A DNA stretch of 64,000 bases from Dialister sp900541485 (lineage in GTDB: Bacteria > Bacillota > Negativicutes > Veillonellales > Dialisteraceae): assembly GCA_965119665.1 (NCBI GenBank), contig OZ221974.1, positions 496,001 to 560,000 of the forward strand. Direction: 5' to 3'. Position 1 is the first letter of the stretch; every line of letters begins with the position of its first letter. The notes under the pieces were generated by a model. That model made no database searches, was not told where the DNA came from, and saw only the letters and a program-made list of their open reading frames with translations. A program made the position numbers and the translations under genes. Shown here in pieces: positions 25,846 through 35,188 of this stretch.

Positions 25846-26511
25846 ATGTCAGAATTCTCTCTCACTGTCCGGCGAAAACCGATAAAAAATATGTATATCC
25901 GTGTCAAACCGGGACAACAGGTCGTGGTGACCGTTCCGCTTAAAGCAAGTTCCTCTTCTATTATGAATTTCGTGCTTTCGCACAACAAATGGATTTATAA
26001 ATCTTTAATGGAAGTTCCCGATTTAGATGTACACAACTATGTCAACGGGGAAATTCACCGTATTCTTGGAGAAGACCGCCCCTTATATATTTCTGAAGGC
26101 CCTGTCAATGCCTGCAAATTCACGGATCATGAAATTTTGATGACCTTGCAGGATAACAATGCAGACAGAGAAAAACTTTTTATCCGTTCTGCCAAAGATT
26201 TTTTAGCGGGATATCTCGACTTTTACATCTCATCGTGGGCACCGGTCATGAATGTTTCTCCCGCCTCTTTTTCTATACGAAAAACAAGAAACAAGTGGGG
26301 AAGTTGTCATATCCGCTCAAAAATGCTAGATTTTTCTTTAGATTTGATTTCAAAGCCTCTTTTTTGTATTGAGATGGTTGTAGTCCATGAATTAAACCAC
26401 CTGATTGAATCGACACACAATGAGCGCTTTCATGCACTTATGCACCATTGGCTCCCTGACTATAAGGAAAGACAGAAGATTTTATCTTCTGCCAAAAGAG
26501 AGTTTTATTAG
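25846..26511 (+). CDS. YgjP-like zinc metallopeptidase-domain protein (DUF45)
   Basis: A 221-residue protein of the YgjP/DUF45 family, related to SprT and wss1-type metallopeptidases. The zinc motif HELNH is near residue 180 with a third His in HNERFH, and the family marker RNKWGSC precedes it. The start is the ATG at 25846, preceded by GAAGGTG; a frame extending to 25801 has no such site. The proteins are cytoplasmic and their substrates are largely unknown. No operon partner gives a hint. Confidence 0.82.
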   Translation: MSEFSLTVRRKPIKNMYIRVKPGQQVVVTVPLKASSSSIMNFVLSHNKWIYKSLMEVPDLDVHNYVNGEIHRILGEDRPLYISEGPVNACKFTDHEILMTLQDNNADREKLFIRSAKDFLAGYLDFYISSWAPVMNVSPASFSIRKTRNKWGSCHIRSKMLDFSLDLISKPLFCIEMVVVHELNHLIESTHNERFHALMHHWLPDYKERQKILSSAKREFY

Positions 26512-26615
26512 TATTTTTAAATATTAATATTCTTATTATTTTGAAGTTATACATCTATCTGTGGTATCCTATATATAGAACTGACATATATGTTGATTAC
26601 AGAAAGGAGTTTTTA

Positions 26616-28247
26616 TTGAAGAGCGAAAATATGGATACAAAAGAAGCAGAGGTTTCTGCCGCCGGTACAAACCCGGCTTATTCACGAAATAAATTGTTCT
26701 CCCGATTTTTTCCTACAGTCACTTCCGTTTTTACGGGGGCCGTTATTTTTACACTGGCTGTAGTCCTGATAGCACTTTTCTTCCCAAGCCACTTTGAGTC
26801 TGCCACAGGAGGAATTAAAGATTATATCACCCAAAATTTCGGATGGTTTTATTTACTTTTGGTGGGGGCGATTGTTGCCTTTTGCGTTTTTATCATATGC
26901 AGTCCCGCCAGCCAGATACGTCTCGGAGATCCCGATTCAAGACCGGAATACACAAAACTGTCCTGGCTCTCTATGCTGTTTTCTGCCGGTATGGGAATCG
27001 GACTGATTTTTTTCGGAGCTGCTGAGCCGTTATCCCATTTTGCAGTTTCATCTCCCGTTGCGCCGCCGGGAAGCAAGCAGGCATTGGCAGATTCACTGAA
27101 ATATACTTTTTTCCACTGGGGCATTCACGCCTGGGCCGTTTATGGAATTATTGCCCTTTCACTGGCTTACTTTAAATTCAGAAAGAAAGAAAAATCTCTT
27201 CTTTCCGCTACCTTAAAGCCTTTGTTCGGGAGTCAAACAGAAACTCTGCCGGGAAAAATAATTGACGGTCTTACTATCTTTGTCACCGCTATAGGTGTAG
27301 CCGCTTCTCTCGGTTTCGGTGCCGTCCAAATTAACGGAGGTCTTTCTTATTTATTCGGTATTCCGAATACAGCTACTGTGCAGGTCATGATTATTCTTAT
27401 CTGTACCGCTTGCTTCGTTGCTTCCGCCTTATCGGGTATCGGCAAAGGTGTAAAAATACTGTCCAACCTGAATATCATTTTAGCCATCGGCCTTATGGCA
27501 CTGATTATCGTTTTAGGGCCTTCCACCTTATTTATGAATTCCTTTGTGGGAACAATCGGCATGTATCTCAATGATTTCCTGCGGATGAGTTTCCGTACGG
27601 CCAGTCTGTACCCGACCCGTCAGGAATGGATACAAAATTGGACCATTTTCTACTGGGCCTGGTGGATTTCATGGGCTCCCTTTGTGGGCATATTCATTGC
27701 CCAGATTTCAAAAGGACGGACAATCCGGGAATTTCTGATTCATGTCTTACTCGTCCCTACGATTTTCAGTTTTCTTTGGTTTTCCGTTTTCGGAACGGCA
27801 GCCACACAGGCTTCCCTTTCCGACGGCACAATTGCCGGCATGGCTACAGAAACTGTTTTATTCGGTGTATTCAATCAATATCCTTACGGCTTATACTTAT
27901 CTTTACTCGCCGTATTTCTTATTTTCACATTTTTTATCACTTCCGCAGACTCAGCCACCTATGTGCTTTCTATGCTATCCGAAGACGGAAGTCGTTTCCC
28001 CCATAATAATGTAAAAGTCATCTGGGGACTCATTATTTCCTCCATTGCCGGTATTTTGCTTGTCGCAGGAGGGCTGCCGGCTTTACAAAATATCGTCATC
28101 ATATCGGCACTTCCATTCTCTTTCGTGATTATTTTGATGATTATTGCACTTTATAAAGAAATACACCACGAAAAAATAGAAATGGGTCTTTATATGAAAC
28201 CGAAAAATAAGCCTGAAAAAGACCGGCCGTTCCGGTCTTATGAATAA
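26616..28247 (+). CDS. BCCT-family transporter (betaine/carnitine/choline type)
   Basis: A 544-residue membrane protein with 12 predicted helices. Family signatures: MGIGLIFFGAAEPLSHF, the glycine-rich unwound helix and aromatic region, and WTIFYWAWWISWAPFVGIF with the following ISKGRTIREF. BCCT carriers import quaternary ammonium compounds with Na+ or H+, or exchange them. The gene probably starts at the TTG at 26616, since AAAGGAG stands seven bases before it; the next ATG (26631) is too far away. The ligand cannot be fixed, though the FFGAAEP box differs from the more common FWGVAEP. Confidence 0.88.
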   Translation: MKSENMDTKEAEVSAAGTNPAYSRNKLFSRFFPTVTSVFTGAVIFTLAVVLIALFFPSHFESATGGIKDYITQNFGWFYLLLVGAIVAFCVFIICSPASQIRLGDPDSRPEYTKLSWLSMLFSAGMGIGLIFFGAAEPLSHFAVSSPVAPPGSKQALADSLKYTFFHWGIHAWAVYGIIALSLAYFKFRKKEKSLLSATLKPLFGSQTETLPGKIIDGLTIFVTAIGVAASLGFGAVQINGGLSYLFGIPNTATVQVMIILICTACFVASALSGIGKGVKILSNLNIILAIGLMALIIVLGPSTLFMNSFVGTIGMYLNDFLRMSFRTASLYPTRQEWIQNWTIFYWAWWISWAPFVGIFIAQISKGRTIREFLIHVLLVPTIFSFLWFSVFGTAATQASLSDGTIAGMATETVLFGVFNQYPYGLYLSLLAVFLIFTFFITSADSATYVLSMLSEDGSRFPHNNVKVIWGLIISSIAGILLVAGGLPALQNIVIISALPFSFVIILMIIALYKEIHHEKIEMGLYMKPKNKPEKDRPFRSYE

Positions 28248-28288
28248 AAAAGAGTACATGGCCTCCACGGCTGTGTACTCTTTTTTCT
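28246..28288. terminator. Bidirectional terminator between BCCT and ftsY genes
   Basis: Arms AAAAAGAGTACA / TGTACTCTTTTTT with an inner GCC / GGC pair; serves both convergent genes. Confidence 0.88.
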
Positions 28289-28290
28289 TG

Positions 28291-29235
28291 TCAGATTTTT
28301 GTTGATACCTTTAAATTATTTTCATCCGTTTCAAAAAGTGCTTTTGCAAAATCAGCAGCATTAAATTTCTGTAAATCTTCTTCTCTTTCTCCCAGTCCGA
28401 TCCATTGCACAGGCACATGGAGTTCTTCGTGAACGGAAAGAACCACGCCGCCTTTAGCCGTACCGTCCAATTTTGTCAAAATAACACCTGTAAGCGGTAC
28501 GATTTCCCCAAAGCTTTTAGCCTGGCTCACCGCATTTTGTCCTGTTGTCGCATCCAGTATGAGAATGGTCTGGTGAGGTGCATCGGGAATTACCTTTTTT
28601 ACAACCCGGCTTATTTTGGCTAATTCTTCCATCAAATTCACTTTTGTTTGCAAACGGCCTGCCGTGTCAATTAAAACTACATCGGCACCTCTCGCTTTAG
28701 CTGCCGTCACTGCATCAAAAGCCACCGCCGCAGGATCGGCTCCTTCAGCATGCTTGACGATATCCGCACCCGTTCTTTCTGCCCAGATAGTCAGTTGTTC
28801 TGAGGCAGCCGCCCTGAATGTATCCGCTGCGGCAAGCAAAACTTTTTTCCCGTCTTTACGAAAACGGGATGCCAGTTTCCCGATTGTCGTTGTTTTTCCG
28901 ACACCATTCACACCGACAACCAAATATACTTCGGGATGATGGATTTCTTTCACGTCGCTTTCATTTTCCGCCAACATCTCCGCTACCGTTTTTTGCATAA
29001 ACGGCATGACCTCATCGGTATTGTGGATGATTCCCTCCGTGACACCTCTCCTGATTCGGCGCATCAGATAGTCTGTCGTCTTTACCCCCAAGTCGCCCGA
29101 TAAAAGAACCATTTCCAATTCTTCTAAGAAATCATCGTCTATTTCGGCATACCCGATAACTACGGTTTCTATATTTTTTATTAAATTGTCTTTCGTTTTT
29201 TTCAGACCGCTCCTGATTTTATCAAGAAATCCCAT
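28291..29235 (-). CDS. ftsY: Signal recognition particle receptor FtsY
   Basis: A 314-residue FtsY consisting of the NG GTPase module with hardly any acidic A domain. G1 is GVNGVGKTTTIGKLA (about residue 108), G3 is VLIDTAGRLQTK, G4 is TKLDGTAKGG, with the N-domain helices before them. It docks ribosome-SRP complexes to the inner membrane and SecYEG. It overlaps smc by 14 bp and is translationally coupled to it, a common Firmicutes order (smc-ftsY). Confidence 0.95.
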   Translation of the reverse strand: MGFLDKIRSGLKKTKDNLIKNIETVVIGYAEIDDDFLEELEMVLLSGDLGVKTTDYLMRRIRRGVTEGIIHNTDEVMPFMQKTVAEMLAENESDVKEIHHPEVYLVVGVNGVGKTTTIGKLASRFRKDGKKVLLAAADTFRAAASEQLTIWAERTGADIVKHAEGADPAAVAFDAVTAAKARGADVVLIDTAGRLQTKVNLMEELAKISRVVKKVIPDAPHQTILILDATTGQNAVSQAKSFGEIVPLTGVILTKLDGTAKGGVVLSVHEELHVPVQWIGLGEREEDLQKFNAADFAKALFETDENNLKVSTKI

Positions 29236-32200
29236 CGTTTTCCTCCTTTATATAATCACCGACCCGGACTGTCACCAAAGAAGACACGCCTTTTTCACCC
29301 ATCGTGACACCTTGAAGGGTATCCGCAAATTCCATTGTGCGTTTCCTGTGGGAAATCACAATAAATTGTGTCCTCTGTTTATAGTCGGCTATCATTTTGC
29401 TATACCGTGATACATTGGCATCGTCCAAGGCCGCATCAATTTCATCGACAAAGCAGAACGGTGCAGGTCTGTACGCCATAAAAGAAATAAGCAGAGCAAT
29501 AACGGTAAGTGCTCTTTCTCCGCCTGACATTAATGTCAAAGGCTGCCTCTTTTTACCGGGGAGCTGTAAATACATTTCTACACCACCCTCTAAGGGATGG
29601 GCCTCATCTGTCAGCTCCAGTCTCGCCTTTCCTCCGGAGAACATAATTTGCATAATACGGCCGAATTCCACATTGATTTTCTTAAACGCTTCGGTGAACC
29701 GGGCCGACATTGTCGTATCGATATCGCGGATTACCGTTTCCAGTCCCGCTCTTGCTTTCTTCAAATCCTCAATCTGCGTTTCATAAAATTTACGACGCCG
29801 CAATTGTAACTCGTACTCTTCTTCCCCGTTTGGGTTTACATTCCCCAGTCCGGCTATCCGGGTTTCCAGCCCGCTTTGTTTCTCTTTCATGTCTGCCATA
29901 GATCCGGAAAGGCGCAGTGCTTCCGCTGTTTCCGGTGTCAGATTTTGTGCCTTGAGTGCTTCCAGTTCTTCTGTTTCCTGCGTCTTAAAATTATCGATTC
30001 TGGCTTTTCTGTCTGCCATATCTTTACTGACGGCTGCCGATTTTTCCTGTGCTTCTCTCCAGGCATCATCATTTATTTTTCTCTGCAAAGCAAATTCATC
30101 AGATGCATTTTGTACATCTTCCTGTTTCTTTTTTGCATCATCCCAATTTTTTTCCGCTTCGTTAAACCGCTCTGCGAGTTCCTGTATCTCCCGGGTCAAA
30201 GTTTCTTTTAATTTTTTATTTTCTTCTATTTTTCTTATTAATTCTTCTCTGTCTTTTTCCTGCTCTTTTTTTGCCTCTTCCCGTTCTTTTTCTGCCCGCT
30301 TTCCAAAGCTGACAGCTTCCTCTGCCTTTGTCGACTCTATATGGAGACGGACCAGACGGTTTTCAGATTCCGCCAATAATTCCCGGAGTCTTCTGCTTTT
30401 TTCATCTTCTTCCATATCAGGAATTTCCCGGAATTCCGACAATTTTTCCTGACTATTTTTTATATTTTGCAAAAGAAGTGCTAAATTCTCTTCAACAGCC
30501 TCGATTTCTTTCCTGCTTCGCACTTCTGTCAATCTCTGTGTTTCTATGGCACGGGAAACGCCCTCTTTTTTCCCGCTTACTTCCGCCGCCTGTACCTTCA
30601 GCGCCTGCCATTCTTCTCGTTCGCGGGTAACTTTTTCCGATAATTGGGCACAAAAATCGTCATGCTTTATTTTTTCGGTCCGGCAAAGGGATAATTCTTT
30701 TTCATTGTCCGCTTCCTGTTTTAAAAGTTCCCGTATTTCCTGCTTACGTCCAAAAAAAGTATTTTCCCGTTTTTTCATGGATCCGCCGGTCAGGGAGCCC
30801 CCGGGATTCACCACCTGTCCGTCCAGTGTAACAAGACGGAGACGATAATTATATTTCCTTGAAACTTCTCTCGCCGCCTCTAAATCTTCGGCAATCAGAG
30901 TTCTTCCCAGCACGGATACCATAAGCTCCCTGTAGGTTTCCTCATACCGGAAAAGATCGGAAGCAATTCCGCAAATGCCCTTTTCATGCATTGCTTGTCT
31001 TTCATTTTTATCATTTCTGCCCGTCTTCATCGACTCAAGAGGATAAAAAGTGGTACGCCCCAGGTTATTATCTTTCAGCCATGAAATGATATCTCCTGCC
31101 GCTTTTGATGTATCCGTCACAATATAAGATACTGAATTTCCTAATGCCACTTCTGCCGCCTTGGTGTATTTCGGGGGGACATGCAATAATTCCCCCACCA
31201 CGCCGAGGATATGCTCTCCCCAAAGGCTTCGACTGTCCATAATGGTCTTTGTGGTCCTTGAGAAATTGGTGTATTCCTTCTCAGCCCGCTCGAGATATTC
31301 TTTTCTGGAACGTATCTGCACACTTTGGGATTGCAAATCATTTTGCCTGTTCAAAAGACGGTATTGTTTGTCCATCGCTTCTTTGAGAGACACTCCGTCT
31401 TTTTTTCCATTGCTTTCCAGATTTTCCATGCGCTGACGGATGTCACTTTCTTTGTCTGCCAGTGCTTTATGCTGTTTTTCCAGATCAATCCGTACCTCTG
31501 CAGCCTCTTTTTCTGTCGCCGTATACTTTTCTTTTTCCGCAAATAAACGAAGTTTTTCTGTTTCTCCATGAGAAATTTCTTGGGTTAACCGCTCTTTTTC
31601 TGCCTGTTTTTTTCGGTTAATTTCCAATTTCTCCCGATATTCTGCTTCCGCCTGTTCCAATTCCGCTGCAATCTTTTCTTTTGTTGCCCGTTCCTTTTCC
31701 AGTAAAATTTTCTTTTCTTTCCATATTTTTTCAGCGGCAACAAGCTCTTTTCCCATTTCCTGTATTTCTTCCGCCAGTTCTTTTTCCGCTTCCGTCTGAT
31801 CCTTTTCTTCTTCCATTAAACGGAGGGTTTCTTCCTCTCCGTGATGAAGGGCCTCTTCCTTGACGCGATAATCTCCCCTGAGGGTTTCCATAAGCTGCTG
31901 GCTTGCTGCACTTTCTTCTCCCGTCTTTCTTAAATGTTCCTGGTGGGCGGCTATTTTCTCCTCTAACTCCGCCTTTTCCGCAGAAACTTGGGATAACCGG
32001 GTTTCCCATTTCAGATTTTCATCAGCCAGTGCGTTGTATTCATTTTCGTAACGGGCAAGCATACGCCCTATGGATGTCATTTTTAAAAGAGACATCGTCG
32101 CTTCCACTGCTTTTTTATCCTTGACTAAGGATTTGTAAATACGTGCCTTTTCTGCGCCTTCTTTAAGCGGCACCAACTGTTCGTCCAAAAGTGCCATCAA

Positions 32201-32779
32201 ATCCCGGACCCGCTCCATATTTTCTGCTGTTTTTTCGAGCTTTCTGAGGCCTTCATTTTTGCGCATTCTGTACAGACTGATTCCCGCTACTTCTTCAAAA
32301 ATCAGACGTCTTTCTTCCGGTTGGGCCGTCAGTACCTGATCCACTCTGTTTTGTCCGATAATTGCCATGGTACCCTTGCCCAGTCCCGTCGTTGCAAGCA
32401 GTTCCTGGATATCCTTTAAGCGGCAGCTTCTTTTATTTATCTTGAATTCGCTTTCTCCATTCCGAAGCACCCGTCTTGTAATAGCCACTTCCGCCGTATC
32501 CAAAGGGAGCTCCAGGTCCGAATTATCAAGAACCAGTGTCACTTCCGCTGCATTTTTCGGCGCTCTTTCTTCCGAGCCTGAAAAAATAATGTCTTCCGTT
32601 TTTTGTCCCCGGAGATTTCGTATGTTTTGTTCTCCCAGTACCCAGCGGACGGCATCGGAAATATTGCTTTTGCCGCAACCGTTCGGTCCTACAATGACGG
32701 TCATCCCCTCAGCAAATTCAATTGTCGTTTTGTCTGCAAAAGATTTAAATCCCTGCAAAATTAAACGCAGTAACTTCAT
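29222..32779 (-). CDS. smc: Chromosome segregation ATPase SMC
   Basis: A 1185-residue SMC. The N-terminal head has Walker A GPNGCGKSN (about residue 32), then a long coiled coil rich in Glu/Lys, the hinge near residues 505-670 (GVVGELLHVPP, GRTTFYPLE, TLDGQVVNPGG), the returning coil, and the C-terminal head with the signature LMSGGERALTVIAL and Walker B FCFVDEIDAALDD. The start is the ATG nine bases inside the open frame, since GAGGAG is spaced for it. With ScpAB (not here) it compacts and segregates chromosomes. It is the first gene of smc-ftsY. Confidence 0.95.
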   Translation of the reverse strand: MKLLRLILQGFKSFADKTTIEFAEGMTVIVGPNGCGKSNISDAVRWVLGEQNIRNLRGQKTEDIIFSGSEERAPKNAAEVTLVLDNSDLELPLDTAEVAITRRVLRNGESEFKINKRSCRLKDIQELLATTGLGKGTMAIIGQNRVDQVLTAQPEERRLIFEEVAGISLYRMRKNEGLRKLEKTAENMERVRDLMALLDEQLVPLKEGAEKARIYKSLVKDKKAVEATMSLLKMTSIGRMLARYENEYNALADENLKWETRLSQVSAEKAELEEKIAAHQEHLRKTGEESAASQQLMETLRGDYRVKEEALHHGEEETLRLMEEEKDQTEAEKELAEEIQEMGKELVAAEKIWKEKKILLEKERATKEKIAAELEQAEAEYREKLEINRKKQAEKERLTQEISHGETEKLRLFAEKEKYTATEKEAAEVRIDLEKQHKALADKESDIRQRMENLESNGKKDGVSLKEAMDKQYRLLNRQNDLQSQSVQIRSRKEYLERAEKEYTNFSRTTKTIMDSRSLWGEHILGVVGELLHVPPKYTKAAEVALGNSVSYIVTDTSKAAGDIISWLKDNNLGRTTFYPLESMKTGRNDKNERQAMHEKGICGIASDLFRYEETYRELMVSVLGRTLIAEDLEAAREVSRKYNYRLRLVTLDGQVVNPGGSLTGGSMKKRENTFFGRKQEIRELLKQEADNEKELSLCRTEKIKHDDFCAQLSEKVTREREEWQALKVQAAEVSGKKEGVSRAIETQRLTEVRSRKEIEAVEENLALLLQNIKNSQEKLSEFREIPDMEEDEKSRRLRELLAESENRLVRLHIESTKAEEAVSFGKRAEKEREEAKKEQEKDREELIRKIEENKKLKETLTREIQELAERFNEAEKNWDDAKKKQEDVQNASDEFALQRKINDDAWREAQEKSAAVSKDMADRKARIDNFKTQETEELEALKAQNLTPETAEALRLSGSMADMKEKQSGLETRIAGLGNVNPNGEEEYELQLRRRKFYETQIEDLKKARAGLETVIRDIDTTMSARFTEAFKKINVEFGRIMQIMFSGGKARLELTDEAHPLEGGVEMYLQLPGKKRQPLTLMSGGERALTVIALLISFMAYRPAPFCFVDEIDAALDDANVSRYSKMIADYKQRTQFIVISHRKRTMEFADTLQGVTMGEKGVSSLVTVRVGDYIKEENDGIS

Positions 32780-32907
32780 AAAATACAAGCTCCTCAGCTA
32801 TTTTTATACTTTTTCATTATACAAAATATATCTGTCGTTTGCTATAAAGGTTTCGGTGTCGCATTTATTTTTCCTACACCAAGACAGTCCGTCCAAAGAT
32901 TTTTATT

Positions 32908-33441
32908 TTACCGCTTATGTTTTTTCAGTGGAGCAAAACTCCCGGTCATATCTGCCTTTTCAAGTACCAGCAATGCCTGTTTTTTATCTACACCGCCTGC
33001 ATATCCGGTAAGTTTTCCTCCTGCACCTACTACGCGGTGGCAGGGACAAAATAAAGAAACGGGATTCCTCCCCACTGCTCCGCCTACCGCCTGGGCGGAC
33101 ATTTTCTTTTGTCCCGTTTCCTTCATAATCTCTTTGGCAACGGCGCCGTAAGTCATTGTTTCCCCATATGGAATCCTAAACAGAACGGCCCATACTCTTT
33201 TTTGAAATTCCGTCCCTTCCAGGCGGATCAAAGGAATCTTTCCCGGATTCTTACCCGAAAAATACATATCCAGCCATGTCCGGGCTTCTTTGAAAACGGG
33301 AATTTCTTTGAAGATACCATTTTTATTCGGGTCAGGCTCAAATTCCGGCTCCCCTTCAAACCATGCACCTGTCACTGCTTCGCCGTCCGAAGTGAGCATT
33401 ATTTTTCCCAATGGTGAATTATAGTAAGAAATATATTTCAT
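32908..33441 (-). CDS. ogt: Methylated-DNA-[protein]-cysteine S-methyltransferase
   Basis: A 177-residue O6-alkylguanine-DNA alkyltransferase. The acceptor motif PCHRVVG is present with the upstream FRIPYGETMTYGAVAKEI helix-turn-helix region and the preceding WAVL segment. It repairs O6-methylguanine by suicidal transfer to the Cys. The frame ends 128 bp before smc begins and starts 26 bp after the DNA-3-methyladenine glycosylase gene, so the two alkylation-repair genes form one unit. Confidence 0.92.
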   Translation of the reverse strand: MKYISYYNSPLGKIMLTSDGEAVTGAWFEGEPEFEPDPNKNGIFKEIPVFKEARTWLDMYFSGKNPGKIPLIRLEGTEFQKRVWAVLFRIPYGETMTYGAVAKEIMKETGQKKMSAQAVGGAVGRNPVSLFCPCHRVVGAGGKLTGYAGGVDKKQALLVLEKADMTGSFAPLKKHKR

Positions 33442-33466
33442 ATCTCCGCCTTTACAGTAGTTTCAT

Positions 33467-34054
33467 TCATTTGGAAATCCAAGAACTTCCTTTCATCGTA
33501 AACCGCCAAGGGAAATTTTTCCCATACGTGGCATAATCGATATGAATTCTTTTTGATGATTCCACCTGTACTTTTTCTTTTCCCTCTTCGATATGCACAT
33601 TTCCCGTAACCAAGTCGGCTCCATAAAAAGAGGAATCTATGCCCATCGCCATAGCCAGACGTCCGGGCCCTGCCGTCAACAGTCGCCCCTTGGCATTTCC
33701 TCTTTTCTTTTTCATAATCTCTATCCCTTCCAACGGTTCTACGGCACGGAGAAGCACGGCATATCCTTCTCCTTTATGTCCGCAAACCACATTCATGCAC
33801 CAGTACATGCCATAAATCAGATAGACATAAATGTGTCCGCCCTCTCCGAAAATAACTTTCGTCCGGGGCGTAATTCCTTTATATGAATGCGCTCCGTCAT
33901 CATTTTTACCGCGGTAATATCCGCCATAGGCTTCGCATTCCGTAATTCTGCCTTTGATGATGCCCTCATCCGTTTCACGGACGAGCACCGCACCAACCAG
34001 ACGTTTTGCCGTTTGTACGGCTGTTCCGTAATAATTCTCTCTTGTCCAGCGCAT
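33467..34054 (-). CDS. DNA-3-methyladenine glycosylase (AAG/MPG family)
   Basis: A 195-residue AAG-type glycosylase. Features include RLVGAVLVRE, the catalytic region RITECEAYGGYYRGKNDDGAHSY in part (ECEAYGG then DDGAHS), VYLIYGMYWCMNVVCG, and LLTAGPGRLAMAMGI. It excises 3-methyladenine, hypoxanthine and related bases from DNA. Two ATGs lie six bases apart; AGGAG is six bases from the one at 34054. It is followed closely by ogt. A terminator-like hairpin ends just 15 bp upstream of the start, so it probably has limited readthrough or its own promoter. Confidence 0.9.
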   Translation of the reverse strand: MRWTRENYYGTAVQTAKRLVGAVLVRETDEGIIKGRITECEAYGGYYRGKNDDGAHSYKGITPRTKVIFGEGGHIYVYLIYGMYWCMNVVCGHKGEGYAVLLRAVEPLEGIEIMKKKRGNAKGRLLTAGPGRLAMAMGIDSSFYGADLVTGNVHIEEGKEKVQVESSKRIHIDYATYGKNFPWRFTMKGSSWISK

Positions 34055-34068
34055 ATACATCTCCTGCC

Positions 34069-34104
34069 AAAAGTGCAGTGCCGTTTTACAGACACTGCAC
34101 TTTT
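34069..34104 (-). terminator. Terminator-like hairpin upstream of the 3-methyladenine glycosylase gene
   Basis: Perfect 12-bp arms AAAAGTGCAGTG / CACTGCACTTTT with a 12-base loop. The stem overlaps the last base pairs of the adaptor lipoprotein gene, and the Shine-Dalgarno of the next gene starts within a few bases of its foot. Confidence 0.8.
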
Positions 34105-35188
34105 ATTTTCTGTCAGTAACCGTGACGGGCATACCTATTTCAATATGGTCTGACGGATTAACGACAATACGGTCTCCCGCATGAAGCCCGCCAAGAACAT
34201 AAACTTCCTCTCCGTCGGTGTGGCCTACGGTAACCGTTTTTATATCAATAAGCGAATCTTCCGTGACTACTGCCACTGTATTTTCTTTCATTAAGGCCGT
34301 TTCAGGAATCACTATTGCCGGGAAATTATCACTGCTACTTAATTGTACCGTATAATTTTTTCCTAAAACAAGAGCCCCTTCCGTATTGTCAATCTGGACT
34401 TTGTAAACTGTATATTTATTGTTCCCGTCACTTTCCTGTTTCTTCAGTTCCCCATACACGACATGTTCACCGTCCGAAACGGTGACTGTCAATTTTTTCT
34501 CATTTTTGATTTTTTCTATAAATTCATCCCATGCAACAGGCAGTCCGAAAGAAAATATAACCGGCGTTTCCTGGCGGATTACCAGAGCGACACGCCCTGC
34601 TGCCGCTATTTTATTTTCCTCCAGATATACGGCGGAAACAGTTCCGCCTATAGGAGCACGGACTCCGCAAGCGGCAATGGATTTCCGTACGGCCGCCAGC
34701 GCTTCTCTAATCCCCTCACCGACAGGACCGGCCCTGTTTGCCGATGTCCGGCTTGTGTTTCCTTTTCTCCCCTGAATTCTTTCATATTCCGCACGGGTAA
34801 TAATGCCCTGACGGAGTAAAGATGCTTCCATGCTGTCGTCATTTTCCGCATTATATGACGGCATCTCCGCCCCGGAAGAATAGGATGACGCTATCTGATT
34901 TTCCAAAGCCGCCGCCTGTGCCTCATAAGATGATGCATCTATTTGAAATAATAAGCTGCCAGCTTCCACTTTTGTCCCGACTGCCGGAAGTTCAGATGTC
35001 ACAGGGCCCGACACCGACGGAATCACCTGTTCCGTATGAAGCGCTTCTGCTTCAGATGATATCTCTATGACAAAAGGAGCTTTTATTTCCTCCACCTGCC
35101 TGACCCGGACAGAGGTTTTCCCGCAGCCGCTGCATATAAGCGTGACTGTCAAAAAAAACGCAGCCGGCAAAATTTTCCAATTCATCAT
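34103..35188 (-). CDS. HlyD/MFP-type periplasmic adaptor lipoprotein without a pump partner
   Basis: A 361-residue membrane-fusion-type protein. A lipoprotein signal ends in the lipobox CSGC. The order is barrel-sandwich strand (IPSVSGPVTSELPAVGTKVEAG), short alpha-hairpin (about 100-170), return strand (VRAPIGGTVSAVYLEENKIAAAG) and beta-barrel (YTVQLSS), ending with GLHAGDRIVVNPSDHI, as in RND adaptors such as AcrA. No RND or ABC pump gene is adjacent. Its start overlaps the flavodiiron stop by four bases (ATGA), so the two are translationally coupled. The pump is presumably elsewhere. Confidence 0.82.
   Translation of the reverse strand: MMNWKILPAAFFLTVTLICSGCGKTSVRVRQVEEIKAPFVIEISSEAEALHTEQVIPSVSGPVTSELPAVGTKVEAGSLLFQIDASSYEAQAAALENQIASSYSSGAEMPSYNAENDDSMEASLLRQGIITRAEYERIQGRKGNTSRTSANRAGPVGEGIREALAAVRKSIAACGVRAPIGGTVSAVYLEENKIAAAGRVALVIRQETPVIFSFGLPVAWDEFIEKIKNEKKLTVTVSDGEHVVYGELKKQESDGNNKYTVYKVQIDNTEGALVLGKNYTVQLSSSDNFPAIVIPETALMKENTVAVVTEDSLIDIKTVTVGHTDGEEVYVLGGLHAGDRIVVNPSDHIEIGMPVTVTDRK

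Noticed and set aside
29597..32124. Several plus-strand frames inside smc
   Set aside because: They mirror the Glu/Lys/Ala-rich coiled coil of SMC on the opposite strand, with Ser/Phe-rich runs typical of antisense frames.
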